A stretch of DNA of 64,000 nt. It comes from Caulobacter sp. 602-1 (GTDB lineage Bacteria > Pseudomonadota > Alphaproteobacteria > Caulobacterales > Caulobacteraceae). The notes beneath the pieces were generated by a model. It saw nothing but the letters and a program-made list of their open reading frames with translations, ran no database searches and had not been told where the DNA came from. This document shows positions 1-7,495 of the stretch, one piece after another; the stretch's first letter is position 1; the number at the start of each line of letters is the position of its first letter. Made by a program: the position numbers and the translations under genes. The DNA is taken from positions 310,001-374,000 of the forward strand of contig NZ_RRYI01000005.1 in assembly GCF_003931565.1 (NCBI RefSeq), written 5' to 3'.

Positions 1-185
1 TTGTAGAAGACTTTGAGTTTGACGATTTCATCGCTTTGGACATTGAGCTTAGCGCTGCATGGCTACTGGCGCATGCCCATGTCGTGTTCGATAGCGAATT
101 CTATGAAATTAGCCCACCCCTTCCGTTTGATGACTATCCTCCGTTCACGTGGAAACGTGATAAAGAGGCAACACAAACGCCCTGA
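1..185 (+). CDS. Hypothetical protein, C-terminal fragment cut by window edge
   Basis: The reading frame is open from the first bases (codons start at base 3) to a TGA at 183-185, giving about 60 residues. The fragment is acidic and rich in aromatic residues (it begins VEDFEFDDFIALDIELSAAW and ends in a short basic tail). It is clearly lower in GC than the rest of the window. An overlapping frame with an ATG at 13 gives a basic, low-complexity product and is not favoured. I do not recognise a family and the start lies outside the window. Confidence 0.5.
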   Translation, partial: VEDFEFDDFIALDIELSAAWLLAHAHVVFDSEFYEISPPLPFDDYPPFTWKRDKEATQTP

Positions 186-394
186 CCCGCTTCAGGTGAG
201 GGACAGTCGCGTAGAGTTGAGAGCGCATCTTACTCGCGAGTCAGATCGCAAGAGTGCGCCATTCGGAAATCGTAGGCTATAGGGCTGCAGCGTAGAGGTA
301 ACTACCTTCGCCCTTCGATTCTGCCCGCCACACCAATCCGTCCGCCATCGCCGCCCTAAACGACGCCTTCAGCCGCCAGCCGGGTCCTGGCTGG

Positions 395-652
395 ATGATG
401 ACCGCCGGGGTTCAGTGCCTTGGGCTCGCTTTCGTGGGTGCGGCGACCTTCGCCGTGCGGTCTTTCGAGCGGTTCGACGAGGCAAACGACCCCCATGGCG
501 AGCATGACTTCGGCGCCCTGGTCGTCCAGGGACGCAAACTCTTCTGGAAGATCGACTACTATGACCTCGACATGACGCACGGCTCTCCCGATCCGTCCGA
601 TCCGGCGGTCACGCGTCGAGTGCTGACCATCATGCTGGCCAGTGAGTACTAG
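395..652 (+). CDS. DUF3768 family protein, 5' end uncertain
   Basis: The product (85 aa) carries the signature of DUF3768, a small protein family of unknown function in alphaproteobacteria: NDPHGEHDFGA, FWKIDYYD, SPDPSDPAVT and VLTIMLASEY at the C-terminus. Codons upstream of the first ATG continue the family (AIAALNDAF lies in frame before it), but that stretch has no ATG, GTG or TTG back to a TAA at 299-301. The gene may therefore have lost its true start by mutation, or use a rare start. A hairpin terminator follows directly. Family assignment is firm; the start is not. Confidence 0.7.
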   Translation: MMTAGVQCLGLAFVGAATFAVRSFERFDEANDPHGEHDFGALVVQGRKLFWKIDYYDLDMTHGSPDPSDPAVTRRVLTIMLASEY

Positions 653-658
653 CCCCGC

Positions 659-680
659 AGGCCCCGCTTTGGCGGGGCCT
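659..680. terminator. Hairpin terminator between convergent genes
   Basis: A perfect 9-bp stem (AGGCCCCGC / GCGGGGCCT) with a 4-nt loop lies 7 bases after the DUF3768 stop and is followed by CTTCTCGTTT. The facing nuclease gene ends at 690, so the hairpin may serve both strands. Confidence 0.7.
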
Positions 681-689
681 CTTCTCGTT

Positions 690-1553
690 TCATCCCAGGG
701 CGCGATTGAGTTCGAGCGCCAGTCGAACGCCGGCCTTCTTCAGCTGTTCGGCCACGACCCTCTTGGCCGTATCGCCATAGCCCTCAGGCAGGGCGACGGG
801 AGCGGCGTCGGTGGCGCAGCCGGGCTTGGAGCCGACCGTGTAGACGCTGGCCTTGGCGATGGCGAAGCTCTCCAGGGCCCAGGTCCTGGCGTCGCCCTGT
901 TCCCAGACCTTGCGCTGGGCCGGTGTGATCTCTGCCGCCAGGGTCCTGGCCAGCCGGTCGGCGTCGGGATCGATGGCCTCGACCGCGACGGTGTCCCAGT
1001 AGCTGTGCAGGTTGACGGTGCGAGGCCCGCCCAGGGCCAGCGGCACGCAGTTGCCGCCCCGGTCCTGGTTGTCGGCCGCGTGCAGCGGCTGGTGCAGGTC
1101 GCCCACGAAATGCAGCAGGAACTTCAAGGCCAGTAGGCGCTCGGCCGCGTCGGTCTTGGGATCGGCCAGTTCGCGGGCGAAGGCGTCGATGCGGCCGACG
1201 ACGCAGTCCTTCTCGGGACCAGCGCTGGCCGGCGTGGCGCTGGCCGGGAAGCCGAAGCAGGCGGCCGCGAGGTCGGGTTGGTCAAGTTCGGTGTCGACGA
1301 AGTGCCACTCGGTGGTCTCGCGGTGGTCCTTGCGCCAGGCGTCGGCCCATGAGGCGCGCGCGCCAAGGTCGGGCGGCGTCAGGGTGTCGGGATCGCTGGC
1401 CAGCATTGCGTCGACGGCGGCGGCGGCCTTGGGCGTGAGGTAGCCGCGGGCGATCTGGGCGATCACGGCATGGCCTTCGCGGCCCCAGGCCAGTGCCGAT
1501 GTCGGCATGACGGCGGCAGCGGCGAGCAGGGCGGACAGGATCAGGCGGCGCAT
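690..1553 (-). CDS. S1/P1-type nuclease, secreted
   Basis: The product (287 aa) is a zinc-dependent S1/P1 nuclease-family phosphodiesterase, probably acting on single-stranded nucleic acid outside the cytoplasm. A signal peptide (MRRLILSALLAAAAVMPTSALA) would be cut just before WGREGH; in this family the freed N-terminal Trp is a zinc ligand. Further ligand motifs are visible: EWHFVDT, FLLHFVGDLHQPLHAAD and NLHSYWDT. I chose the ATG at 1551-1553 because the longer open frame upstream has no homologous sequence and would bury the signal peptide. It stands alone, convergent with the DUF3768 gene. Family call is strong; substrate is inferred. Confidence 0.9.
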   Translation of the reverse strand: MRRLILSALLAAAAVMPTSALAWGREGHAVIAQIARGYLTPKAAAAVDAMLASDPDTLTPPDLGARASWADAWRKDHRETTEWHFVDTELDQPDLAAACFGFPASATPASAGPEKDCVVGRIDAFARELADPKTDAAERLLALKFLLHFVGDLHQPLHAADNQDRGGNCVPLALGGPRTVNLHSYWDTVAVEAIDPDADRLARTLAAEITPAQRKVWEQGDARTWALESFAIAKASVYTVGSKPGCATDAAPVALPEGYGDTAKRVVAEQLKKAGVRLALELNRALG

Positions 1554-1702
1554 GCGATTCCCCGATGAAGATCGCGGCCTGATGCGCCCGGCGACCGCCG
1601 GGCGCAAGCGTTCGGAGGAGAGTGCGGCCGACAGGTGGCCTGCCGGCCGGCTCACGAGGAAGGCCCGAGCCTCGCCAGGGGCTGTGCTCCGGACCTTGGC
1701 GA

Positions 1703-2299
1703 CTAGACCGGCCACGCGCACGCCCGCTCGATCGCCAGGTCCGTGATCCTGTTGGCGTCCGACCCGGGATCGAAGAACCAGGGACGGATGATCGCAAGGT
1801 CCTCGTCGTCGGCAACCAGCGGCTGCAGAGCGGCGATCGCGCTGTGCAACAGCCGCTCGCAGGTTTCCTCGGTCTCCAGGATCGTCTTCATGTCCCGGGA
1901 ATTGTCTTTGGTCTCCACGAGGCTGCCGCTGACATAGCCGGCGAGATTTCCCGACAGATAAAGCTGGAAGAGCGCACCCTTGAGCGAGGTCGCCCGACGG
2001 TGGGTCGCGGTCTTCTTGACCGCATAGAGCCGAGTGAAGAGCGACTTGCCGACATACTCAGCCGACGGCCCTTCGAGAGACGCCTCGAATTCGCGGTAGA
2101 GCGGGAAATCGGTCGCTTCCAGGTCGCGCGTGTCGGCGTCGCGCAATTCGGTGTGTCCCAGGGCCTTCATCGCCCGCAGGATGCCGGCGGCTTCGGCGGC
2201 GAGGTCTGCGACCGGGCAGGGCGTCGGGGTCTGGCCTTGCTGAACGGCGCGCGGGGAGGCCTTGGTGCGATCGATGACGAGGCGGGCGGTGGCGGTCAT
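1703..2299 (-). CDS. Conserved hypothetical protein
   Basis: A 198-aa cytoplasmic protein without a signal peptide or membrane segment. The start at 2297-2299 is supported by AGGA nine bases upstream; upstream codons in the same frame look non-coding. The N-terminal 40 residues are basic and Gln/Pro-rich, and the rest is predicted to be mainly helical (LFTRLYAVKKTATHRRATSL, then DMKTILETEETCERLL). I do not recognise a domain. It sits between the nuclease and the dinB unit, all read leftward, but with gaps of about 150 and 70 bases, so it is probably its own transcript. Confidence 0.65.
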   Translation of the reverse strand: MTATARLVIDRTKASPRAVQQGQTPTPCPVADLAAEAAGILRAMKALGHTELRDADTRDLEATDFPLYREFEASLEGPSAEYVGKSLFTRLYAVKKTATHRRATSLKGALFQLYLSGNLAGYVSGSLVETKDNSRDMKTILETEETCERLLHSAIAALQPLVADDEDLAIIRPWFFDPGSDANRITDLAIERACAWPV

Positions 2300-2367
2300 G
2301 GCAAATCCTTGTGTTTCGAGACGGAGCGCCGGTGCGGCGTCGCCTCTCCAAGGAGCAATCCTCGCGC

Positions 2368-2478
2368 CTAGCGGACGAGGAGCCCGGCCACCAGCGCGCC
2401 GGCGAGGATCAGCAAGGTCACGGCCCCGACCCATCCGGCGGGCGTGAGGAGGCGGGCGGTGGGGCGGCGACGGGGCAT
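2368..2478 (-). CDS. Small single-pass membrane protein next to dinB
   Basis: A 36-aa ORF with a basic N-terminus (MPRRRPTARLL) followed by one hydrophobic segment (GAVTLLILAGALVAGLLV) and a terminal Arg, which is typical of bacterial single-TM micropeptides. It begins 10 bases after the dinB stop, and its ribosome-binding site (AGGATCAAGG) overlaps the dinB stop region, so it would be co-transcribed with dinB under LexA control. No function is known to me. The call rests on the topology, ribosome site and position only. Confidence 0.5.
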   Translation of the reverse strand: MPRRRPTARLLTPAGWVGAVTLLILAGALVAGLLVR

Positions 2479-2488
2479 GGCCTTGATC

Positions 2489-3613
2489 CTAGGCGCGGCT
2501 GTGCTGGGCGCAGCCGGCCTCGCCGGCTGTCGCCAGGTCGAAGCCCAGGCCCAGCTGTTCGGTCTTGAGCGGAATGGCCTGGTCGAAGTTCGACAGGGTG
2601 ACGCCGACCAGACGAATGCCCATGCGCGGCGGATAGACCGAGCGAACCAGGTCCAGGCTGGTTTGGTGCAAGGTCTCGCGGTCGGCGACGGGCGAGGGCA
2701 GGGAGCGGCTGCGCGTGGCCTGCTGGAAGTCGGCCCACTTGATCTTCACGGTGACGGTGCGAGCCCGCGCGCCGGTCTTCTCGCACCAGGCCCAGACGTC
2801 GTCGGCCATGGCGGTGACGCCCGCCTCGATCGGCTCAGGCGCGACATGATCTTGGTCGAAGGTGGTTTCCGACCCTGAGGACTTGCGCACCCGGTCGGGG
2901 TTGACCGGACGGTGGTCTTCGCCGCGCGCGATCGCGTAGTACCAGGGGCCAGACTTGCCGAAGTGGTGCTGCAGTAACGTCAGACTCTGGCGGTTGAGGT
3001 CCTCGCCCGTGTGAATGCCCAGGCTCTTCATCTTGCGTTCGGTGACGGCGCCCACGCCGTGGAAGCGGCCGATCGGCAGCGACTGAACGAAGGCCTCGCC
3101 CTTGCCGGGCGGCACCACGAACTGGCCGTTGGGCTTTCGCTGGTCCGAGGCGAGCTTGGCCAGGAACTTGTTGTATGACACGCCCGCCGACGCGGTCAGG
3201 CCGGTGGTCTCCAGGATCCGGGCGCGGATTTCCCGGGCCGTCTGGGTCGCCGTCTCCAGGCCCCGACGGTTGGCGGTGACGTCGAGATAGGCCTCGTCCA
3301 GGGACAGCGGCTCGATCAGGTCGGTGTAGTCGGCGAAGATCTCATGGATCTGTCGAGACACGGCTTTGTAGACGTCGAAGCGCGGCGGCACGAACACGAG
3401 CTCGGGGCACTTGGCCAGGGCGGTGGTCGATGGCATGGCCGAGCGAACCCCGAACTTGCGCGCCTCGTAGCTGGCGGCGGCGACAACGCCGCGCCTGGCT
3501 CCGTGGCCGACGGCGAGCGGACGACCGCGCAGGGCGGGATTGTCCCGCTGTTCGACCGACGCGAAGAACGCGTCCATGTCGATATGGATAATTTTGCGGG
3601 TCGCCGACTCCAT
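2489..3613 (-). CDS. dinB: DNA polymerase IV (Y-family translesion polymerase)
   Basis: A 374-aa Y-family polymerase that extends primers past DNA damage. The catalytic acidic residues are seen in HIDMDAFFASVEQ (Asp12, with the steric-gate Phe region just after) and LSLDEAYLDV (Asp106-Glu107). YEARKFGVRSAMPS and SAGVSYNKFLAKLASDQRKP are standard DinB fingers and palm motifs. Near the C-terminus QLGLGF matches the beta-clamp binding motif. Length is usual for the family. The ATG at 3611-3613 follows a perfect LexA box by about 20 bases, so SOS induction is expected. Confidence 0.97.
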   Translation of the reverse strand: MESATRKIIHIDMDAFFASVEQRDNPALRGRPLAVGHGARRGVVAAASYEARKFGVRSAMPSTTALAKCPELVFVPPRFDVYKAVSRQIHEIFADYTDLIEPLSLDEAYLDVTANRRGLETATQTAREIRARILETTGLTASAGVSYNKFLAKLASDQRKPNGQFVVPPGKGEAFVQSLPIGRFHGVGAVTERKMKSLGIHTGEDLNRQSLTLLQHHFGKSGPWYYAIARGEDHRPVNPDRVRKSSGSETTFDQDHVAPEPIEAGVTAMADDVWAWCEKTGARARTVTVKIKWADFQQATRSRSLPSPVADRETLHQTSLDLVRSVYPPRMGIRLVGVTLSNFDQAIPLKTEQLGLGFDLATAGEAGCAQHSRA

Positions 3614-3634
3614 GATCGCAGTCTAGCAAGATGC

Positions 3635-3649
3635 GAACGGAACGGGAAC
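3635..3649 (-). promoter_or_regulatory. LexA box (SOS operator) of dinB
   Basis: On the minus strand the sequence GTTCCCGTTCCGTTC is a perfect GTTC-N7-GTTC direct repeat, the LexA operator of Caulobacter and other alphaproteobacteria. It ends 21 bases before the dinB start codon, a place where bound LexA would cover the promoter. Confidence 0.85.
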
Positions 3650-3749
3650 TTCATCATGGCGATGGACACGTACCGCGTCGATCACGGGCTTGCGCCGGTC
3701 ACGCCTGAACGCGGTGGTCGCGCGGCGGCGGACCCGCTAGGGTTTGAGC

Positions 3750-4118
3750 ATGGTCCAGGTCAGCTTGCCCCCGTGGTGGGCCAGAGCCGAGCGCGCCGCG
3801 CGCGCCCTGAAAGCAACGACCCGAGGGGCCGGCAAGGCGAACCATTCGGTCTATGTGGTCCTGCTCCACGATCCTCGCCGCGCCGAGCCCTGGGGACTTT
3901 ATGTCGGTCAGACCTGGCGCGACCCGGACCTGCGCTTTGACCAGCACAAGGCGGGTTACAAGGCCAGCGGGGCCGTCAGGCGCTTCGGCGTTCGGCTCGT
4001 TCCGGGCCTGACCGAACACCTCAATCCCCTGCGGCAGTGGGAGTCGCTGGACCTGGAGGCCGCCCTGGCCGAGGCGTTCCGGACCGCCGGCGTGCCCTGG
4101 GTGGAGGGCGGGCACTAG
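3750..4118 (+). CDS. GIY-YIG-like small protein
   Basis: A 122-aa protein. The middle holds a GIY-YIG-like pattern: VYVVLL, then GLYVGQT about 15 residues later, then RFDQHKAGYKAS, in the order seen in GIY-YIG endonuclease folds (two beta strands with Tyr/Gly motifs, then a helix). The catalytic Arg and Glu are not clearly identifiable, so nuclease activity is only possible. ATG at 3750 is chosen because AGGG lies 7 bases upstream; a TTG two codons earlier is in frame. Its stop codon overlaps the stop of the convergent AlkB-like gene by 3-4 bases. Position among repair genes supports a DNA role by inference. Confidence 0.65.
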   Translation: MVQVSLPPWWARAERAARALKATTRGAGKANHSVYVVLLHDPRRAEPWGLYVGQTWRDPDLRFDQHKAGYKASGAVRRFGVRLVPGLTEHLNPLRQWESLDLEAALAEAFRTAGVPWVEGGH

Positions 4119-4705
4119 GCGCGAGGGGCGGCGACCGTCCGAAAGGTCACCGAATAGCGCAGGGCCTCGACGGGGGGGATGCTGTGCTGCCAGTCACTGC
4201 GGGCGGGGCCGGCCATCAGATAGACCGACCGCGGCGCGGCCAGCTGGGTCGCGCGGGCCCAGCGGTCGCCGACCCGGCGGCGCAGGCGAAAGGCGCAGGG
4301 CGAGAGCAGGGACACGCCCGCGATCGCCACGGCCGGCGGGCGGTCGCGATGCCAGCCGATCCCGGCGCCGGGCGCGTATTCGGTGACCAGGGCGTGGCGG
4401 AAGCTGTCCGCCGCCAGGCCCGTGAACTCGGCGACCTTCGAAAGCAGCGGTCGCAGGAAGTCGGGGATCGGCTCTCCGGTCTCGACCATGTGGCCGCGCG
4501 CGTCGCGCCGCCAGCCAAAGCCGGCCACGCGACGGTGTCCCAGGTACCCCATGTGTTCGTACGGCTGGAAATCCAGATCACGAAACTGGTCCACGAGGTC
4601 CCGCTCCTCGGCCACGTCGATGAGGTCGGGACGATAGGCAAAGCCTTCCGGCAGGTTTGGATGCGCCTCGATCGGAGCGTCGAACAGGCTGAGCTGCTGG
4701 CTCAT
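4115..4705 (-). CDS. AlkB-like 2-oxoglutarate/Fe(II) dioxygenase
   Basis: A 196-aa protein of the AlkB superfamily, which removes alkyl groups from DNA or RNA bases by oxidation. The iron ligands are visible as H119-x-D121 (GWHRDRP) and H174 (SDWQHSI); the 2-oxoglutarate-binding Arg pair follows in LRYSVTFR. The N-terminal LFDAP resembles the start of many bacterial AlkB homologues of the ALKBH2/8 type. The ATG (4703-4705) overlaps the stop of the upstream 98-aa gene (ATGA), so translation is coupled. Together with the LexA box in front of that gene this suggests damage-induced expression. Confidence 0.9.
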   Translation of the reverse strand: MSQQLSLFDAPIEAHPNLPEGFAYRPDLIDVAEERDLVDQFRDLDFQPYEHMGYLGHRRVAGFGWRRDARGHMVETGEPIPDFLRPLLSKVAEFTGLAADSFRHALVTEYAPGAGIGWHRDRPPAVAIAGVSLLSPCAFRLRRRVGDRWARATQLAAPRSVYLMAGPARSDWQHSIPPVEALRYSVTFRTVAAPRA

Positions 4706-4998
4706 CTTGGGGCCTCGACCTGGCGGACCGCCCGCCACCAGGACCAGGGCTTGCCCGCCACAAGCTCCATCTCGAACCAGGCTTCCTCGCCCTCGAAGGC
4801 GGGCACGTTCTCGGCGGCGACGAACGTCACCTGGCTGCGGTAGGCCCGTCGCCCACCCGGGAAGGTGAAATAGAGCGTGCGGGCGTCAAGATCGCCGGAA
4901 CGCTCGCGGTGACGGGTCAGCTTCTCGATTGTGCGTCGGTAGACGCGCGGCGGCTTGCCCGGCGCGGCGACGCGCCCGGACCGGGGGGAGGGGGACAT
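4702..4998 (-). CDS. Hypothetical protein coupled to AlkB-like gene
   Basis: A 98-aa soluble protein with a basic, Pro/Arg-rich N-terminus and a compact C-terminal part (LYFTFPGGRRAYRSQVTF, then WFEMELVAGKPWSWWRAVRQ). I do not recognise a family. A ribosome site AGGAAC lies 8 bases before the ATG. It overlaps the AlkB-like start by 4 bases and is the first gene of that two-gene unit. A LexA box ends 17 bases upstream of its start. The role is unknown; a DNA-repair accessory is inferred from context only. Confidence 0.75.
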   Translation of the reverse strand: MSPSPRSGRVAAPGKPPRVYRRTIEKLTRHRERSGDLDARTLYFTFPGGRRAYRSQVTFVAAENVPAFEGEEAWFEMELVAGKPWSWWRAVRQVEAPR

Positions 4999-5014
4999 GC
5001 TGGGGTTCCTGGAT

Positions 5015-5029
5015 GTTCCTCTATTGTTC
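5015..5029 (+). promoter_or_regulatory. LexA box in divergent repair-gene promoter
   Basis: GTTCCTCTATTGTTC is a second perfect GTTC-N7-GTTC. It lies in the 96-bp region between the leftward 98-aa/AlkB-like unit (start 4998) and the rightward exonuclease (start 5095). A third GTTC at 5005-5008 is spaced by 6, not 7. The box could repress both directions. Confidence 0.75.
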
Positions 5030-5094
5030 TGATTAGGCGATGGGGAGTCAATCGACCGGGGCGGGAATCGCCGGCTCGGTGGTATGCCGGGTTC

Positions 5095-5991
5095 ATGGCT
5101 GAGCCGGTTGCGGATCTCGAAGCGATGGCGGCGGCGCTCGAGGCGAGCGGCGACTATCGAGTGTTGCGCCGCCTCGCGCCGCGGCCGCCGCTGGCGGTCC
5201 CGGACGGCGTTGTCACCCGCACGGGCCTCTTCGTCGACGTCGAGACCACGGGTCTGGACTGGCGCACCGACGAGATCATCGAGCTGGCCATGATCCCGTT
5301 TCGCTACGGGCTGGACGGGCGGGTCTACGAGATCGGCGAAGCCTTTCAGGGATTGCGCCAGCCCGCCGGACCGATCTCGGCGGAGATCACGGCCTTGACC
5401 GGCATTGATGACGCCATGGTCGCCGGCAAGATGATCGACCTGGACGCCGTGGCCGCGTTCGCCGCGCCGGCCGCCCTGGTTGTCGCTCACAACGCCGCCT
5501 TCGACCGGCGCTTCCTGGAGCGGTTCTGCGAGGTGTTCCGGACCAAGCCCTGGGCGTGCTCGATGAGCCAGGTCGACTGGGCGGCCGAAGGCCACGAGGG
5601 GGTCAAGCTGGCCTGGCTCGCGGCGGGCGCCGGCTTCTTCTACGATCGCCATCGGGCCGTGAACGACTGCGCCGCAGCCATCGAACTCCTGGCCCTGGAT
5701 CTTCCCAGAAGCGGTGGCCCGGCCCTGGCGGCGCTCCTGGAACAGGCCCGGACACCGACCTGGCGGATCTGGGCCGAGAACTCGCCCTTCGCCATGAAGG
5801 ACCGGCTGAAGGCGCGCGGCTATCGCTGGAACGGCGACGACGTGGTGCCGTCGCGCTGCTGGCATGTCGACGTCGCCGAGGCCGACAAGGACGCCGAACT
5901 GACGTTTCTGCGCCAGGAGATCTATGGCGGCGAGATCGACCTGCGGGTTCGGCGGATCGACGCCCACGACCGGTTCTCGGAGCGATGCTGA
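5095..5991 (+). CDS. DnaQ-like 3'-5' exonuclease (DEDD family)
   Basis: A 298-aa protein with an N-terminal DnaQ/epsilon-type exonuclease fold: FVDVETTGLDW (Asp48, Glu50), then VVAHNAAFDRRFLERF (second Asp), then HRAVNDCAAAIELL (His and last Asp), which is the DEDDh order. About 110 further residues form a second module (WRIWAENSPFAMKDRLKARG, WNGDDVVPSRCWHVDV) that is not part of the nuclease core; it resembles the tail found in free-standing epsilon-like exonucleases. ATG 5095 is chosen because upstream in-frame sequence is non-coding in character. A LexA box lies 66 bases upstream, so SOS control is likely. Confidence 0.88.
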   Translation: MAEPVADLEAMAAALEASGDYRVLRRLAPRPPLAVPDGVVTRTGLFVDVETTGLDWRTDEIIELAMIPFRYGLDGRVYEIGEAFQGLRQPAGPISAEITALTGIDDAMVAGKMIDLDAVAAFAAPAALVVAHNAAFDRRFLERFCEVFRTKPWACSMSQVDWAAEGHEGVKLAWLAAGAGFFYDRHRAVNDCAAAIELLALDLPRSGGPALAALLEQARTPTWRIWAENSPFAMKDRLKARGYRWNGDDVVPSRCWHVDVAEADKDAELTFLRQEIYGGEIDLRVRRIDAHDRFSERC

Positions 5992-6001
5992 CGGCCGCGA
6001 C

Positions 6002-6439
6002 TTAGAGCCATTCGGCCACGCCGCCGTGGTGCGAACACGTGCCGCGCCGATGGTGGCTGAAGCTGTAGGTCCCGTCACGACACTGGGCCGAGGCGCCGTC
6101 CGGAGCTTGCGGTGCATAGACCGGGCGGGAGACCTCGTGTCCGTCGGAGTCGGTATAGCTGCCGCTGCTGCCCCAGGCCTGCGAGGGCGTGGGTTCGACC
6201 AGGTCCTCGCCCGACGGACTTGTCTCGGCGTTGGCGTCCGCGTCGACCTCATGATCCGCCTCGGTGGCGTTCTCGGTGGTCGGCGCATCCGGCGTCGCGA
6301 AGGCGGCGGGCGCGGTTTCGGCGAAGCTAGGCGCGGGAACCGGGTCGGCGGGCTTGTCGTCGCCGACGCACTTGCCAACCACGAAGACGATCGCGATCAG
6401 CGCAAGCAGGCTGCCGCAGCCGTTCGGCTTGTCCGCCAT
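6002..6439 (-). CDS. DUF3761-like small membrane-anchored protein
   Basis: A 145-aa protein. A short N-terminus with a hydrophobic segment (LLALIAIVFVVGKCV, residues about 11-25) is followed by a long acidic, Pro/Ala/Thr-rich linker and a C-terminal motif CRDGTYSFSHHRRGTCSHHG with paired Cys and several His, as in DUF3761 proteins. The C-terminal part therefore probably sits in the periplasm. The ATG at 6437-6439 has GGGGGAAG upstream. Convergent with the exonuclease, 10 bases apart. Function unknown. Confidence 0.75.
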   Translation of the reverse strand: MADKPNGCGSLLALIAIVFVVGKCVGDDKPADPVPAPSFAETAPAAFATPDAPTTENATEADHEVDADANAETSPSGEDLVEPTPSQAWGSSGSYTDSDGHEVSRPVYAPQAPDGASAQCRDGTYSFSHHRRGTCSHHGGVAEWL

Positions 6440-6596
6440 TTTTGCTTCCCCCAAGGCCAAGTTGTGCGCTTGGCCGAGGCGACGCAACCGGCCGTCGAGC
6501 GCGGCGGTGGCGGGCAGGGCCACGTGTCGCTGAAACGAGGCTTTTTCTGCTCGTCTGGCGACGGGAAGTCGCTAGGGTTGTGGTGGGGAGGGCGTC

Positions 6597-6818
6597 ATGG
6601 GCTGGTATGACGACGAGGAACGGGCCTGGTTGCCCGAATGGGCGGTGACACCGCTGATGTGGATCGGCTGCCTGATGGTCGCCGCGCTTCCGGCCAGCGC
6701 CGCCCTTGCCCTCTGGAACGCGGTGCTGCGCGACGCGTCGATCGTAGGCCAGCTCGTGGTCTACGGACTATCGCTCGGCGTCATGGTGGCGGCGATCAAG
6801 CCCTGGACCATTCGATAG
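6597..6818 (+). CDS. Small two-TM membrane protein
   Basis: A 73-aa protein with a charged N-terminus (MGWYDDEERAWLPEW) and two hydrophobic segments, roughly residues 17-41 and 49-66, ending in KPWTIR. GGGAGGGC lies just upstream of the ATG. I do not recognise a family. It is divergent from the DUF3761-like gene and may share its promoter region. Confidence 0.6.
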   Translation: MGWYDDEERAWLPEWAVTPLMWIGCLMVAALPASAALALWNAVLRDASIVGQLVVYGLSLGVMVAAIKPWTIR

Positions 6819-6848
6819 GGCGCCGGCGTTCGAGTTGGCCAAGCTACG

Positions 6849-7127
6849 TCAAACCGACAGCGGATGACGTGGTGGCGTCAGACGTTCGATCCGACACCCG
6901 TCGAGGGCGCGGCCGCCCGCAGAATAGGTTCGATCTTGGGAGAGGTAACCGCTGATCGTTGGCGCGGCTGCGCCGTTGCGGTTGAAGGGCAAAGTGGCTT
7001 CGAAGGCCGCTTCCTGGGCCGAGGTCAGCGCGTCCCAGGCCGCGCTACAGATGAGGTAGCCGTCTTCGACAAATCTGCGGCGCGGTACTGGCTTTGTTCC
7101 CGTGACAGCTTTTGACCTGGCTGAAGC
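6849..7127 (-). pseudogene. Possible gene remnant without a start codon
   Basis: The minus strand holds an open frame of about 92 codons with GC-rich third positions and a protein-like composition (RRFVEDGYLICSAAWDALTS, then FEATLPFNRNG). It ends at a TGA (6849-6851), and the stop that opens it is at 7128-7130. It has no ATG, GTG or TTG near its 5' end. It could be the tail of a gene that lost its front part. I cannot name a family, and chance coding-like sequence is possible. Confidence 0.25.
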
Positions 7128-7174
7128 TCAAGGTGGGGGCGTCAACATCCCCTTCCCAAATGAGGTTTACAACC

Positions 7175-7438
7175 ATGGCTACGCGTTATGTGAACAAGTC
7201 CGGCAAAGACAAGGACGGCGACATCACCAAGCTCTGCAATGCTGGGCAGACGTGGTCGCCGCGTCTCAAGGCCGACGCGATCTACGACATCGAGAACAAG
7301 ATCCACGACTACTACGTGTCGTGGACGGACGGCCAGACGACCCAGATCAAGGTCGTCAACGGCGCGACCGGCAAGTACCTGCGCACGCAGCGGGACGGCT
7401 CGACGAAGAACAACCTCGACGACCTGCCCGACTGCTAG
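7175..7438 (+). CDS. DUF3892 family protein
   Basis: An 87-aa soluble protein beginning MATRYVNKSGKDKDGDITKL and containing WSPRLKADAIYDIE and YYVSWTDGQTTQIKVVNG. This is the layout of DUF3892, a short family of unknown function. The ATG at 7175 begins the family's conserved part; upstream in-frame codons do not. A 10-bp hairpin follows. Nearby codon use is less GC-rich than in most of the window. Confidence 0.8.
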   Translation: MATRYVNKSGKDKDGDITKLCNAGQTWSPRLKADAIYDIENKIHDYYVSWTDGQTTQIKVVNGATGKYLRTQRDGSTKNNLDDLPDC

Positions 7439-7456
7439 GACTTTGTCCGCCGCGAC

Positions 7457-7487
7457 GCGATCGGAATGGCGTGTCCGTTCCGATCGC
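7457..7487. terminator. Hairpin between convergent genes
   Basis: Perfect 10-bp inverted repeat GCGATCGGAA / TTCCGATCGC with an 11-nt loop, between the DUF3892 stop and the WYL gene stop. There is no clear T-run, so it may be a weak bidirectional terminator. Confidence 0.45.
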
Positions 7488-7495
7488 CACCGCCT

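Noticed and set aside
1554-1721. Upstream extension of the S1/P1 nuclease frame
   Set aside because: It would place 56 non-homologous residues before an evident signal peptide.
5005-5018. GTTC-N6-GTTC as a third LexA box
   Set aside because: Spacing is 6, not 7; the adjacent 5015-5029 copy has the right spacing.
6864-7115. Plus-strand 83-aa ORF starting at 6864
   Set aside because: Low-complexity, Arg/Gly-rich, no ribosome site, and it is antisense to a frame with better codon use.
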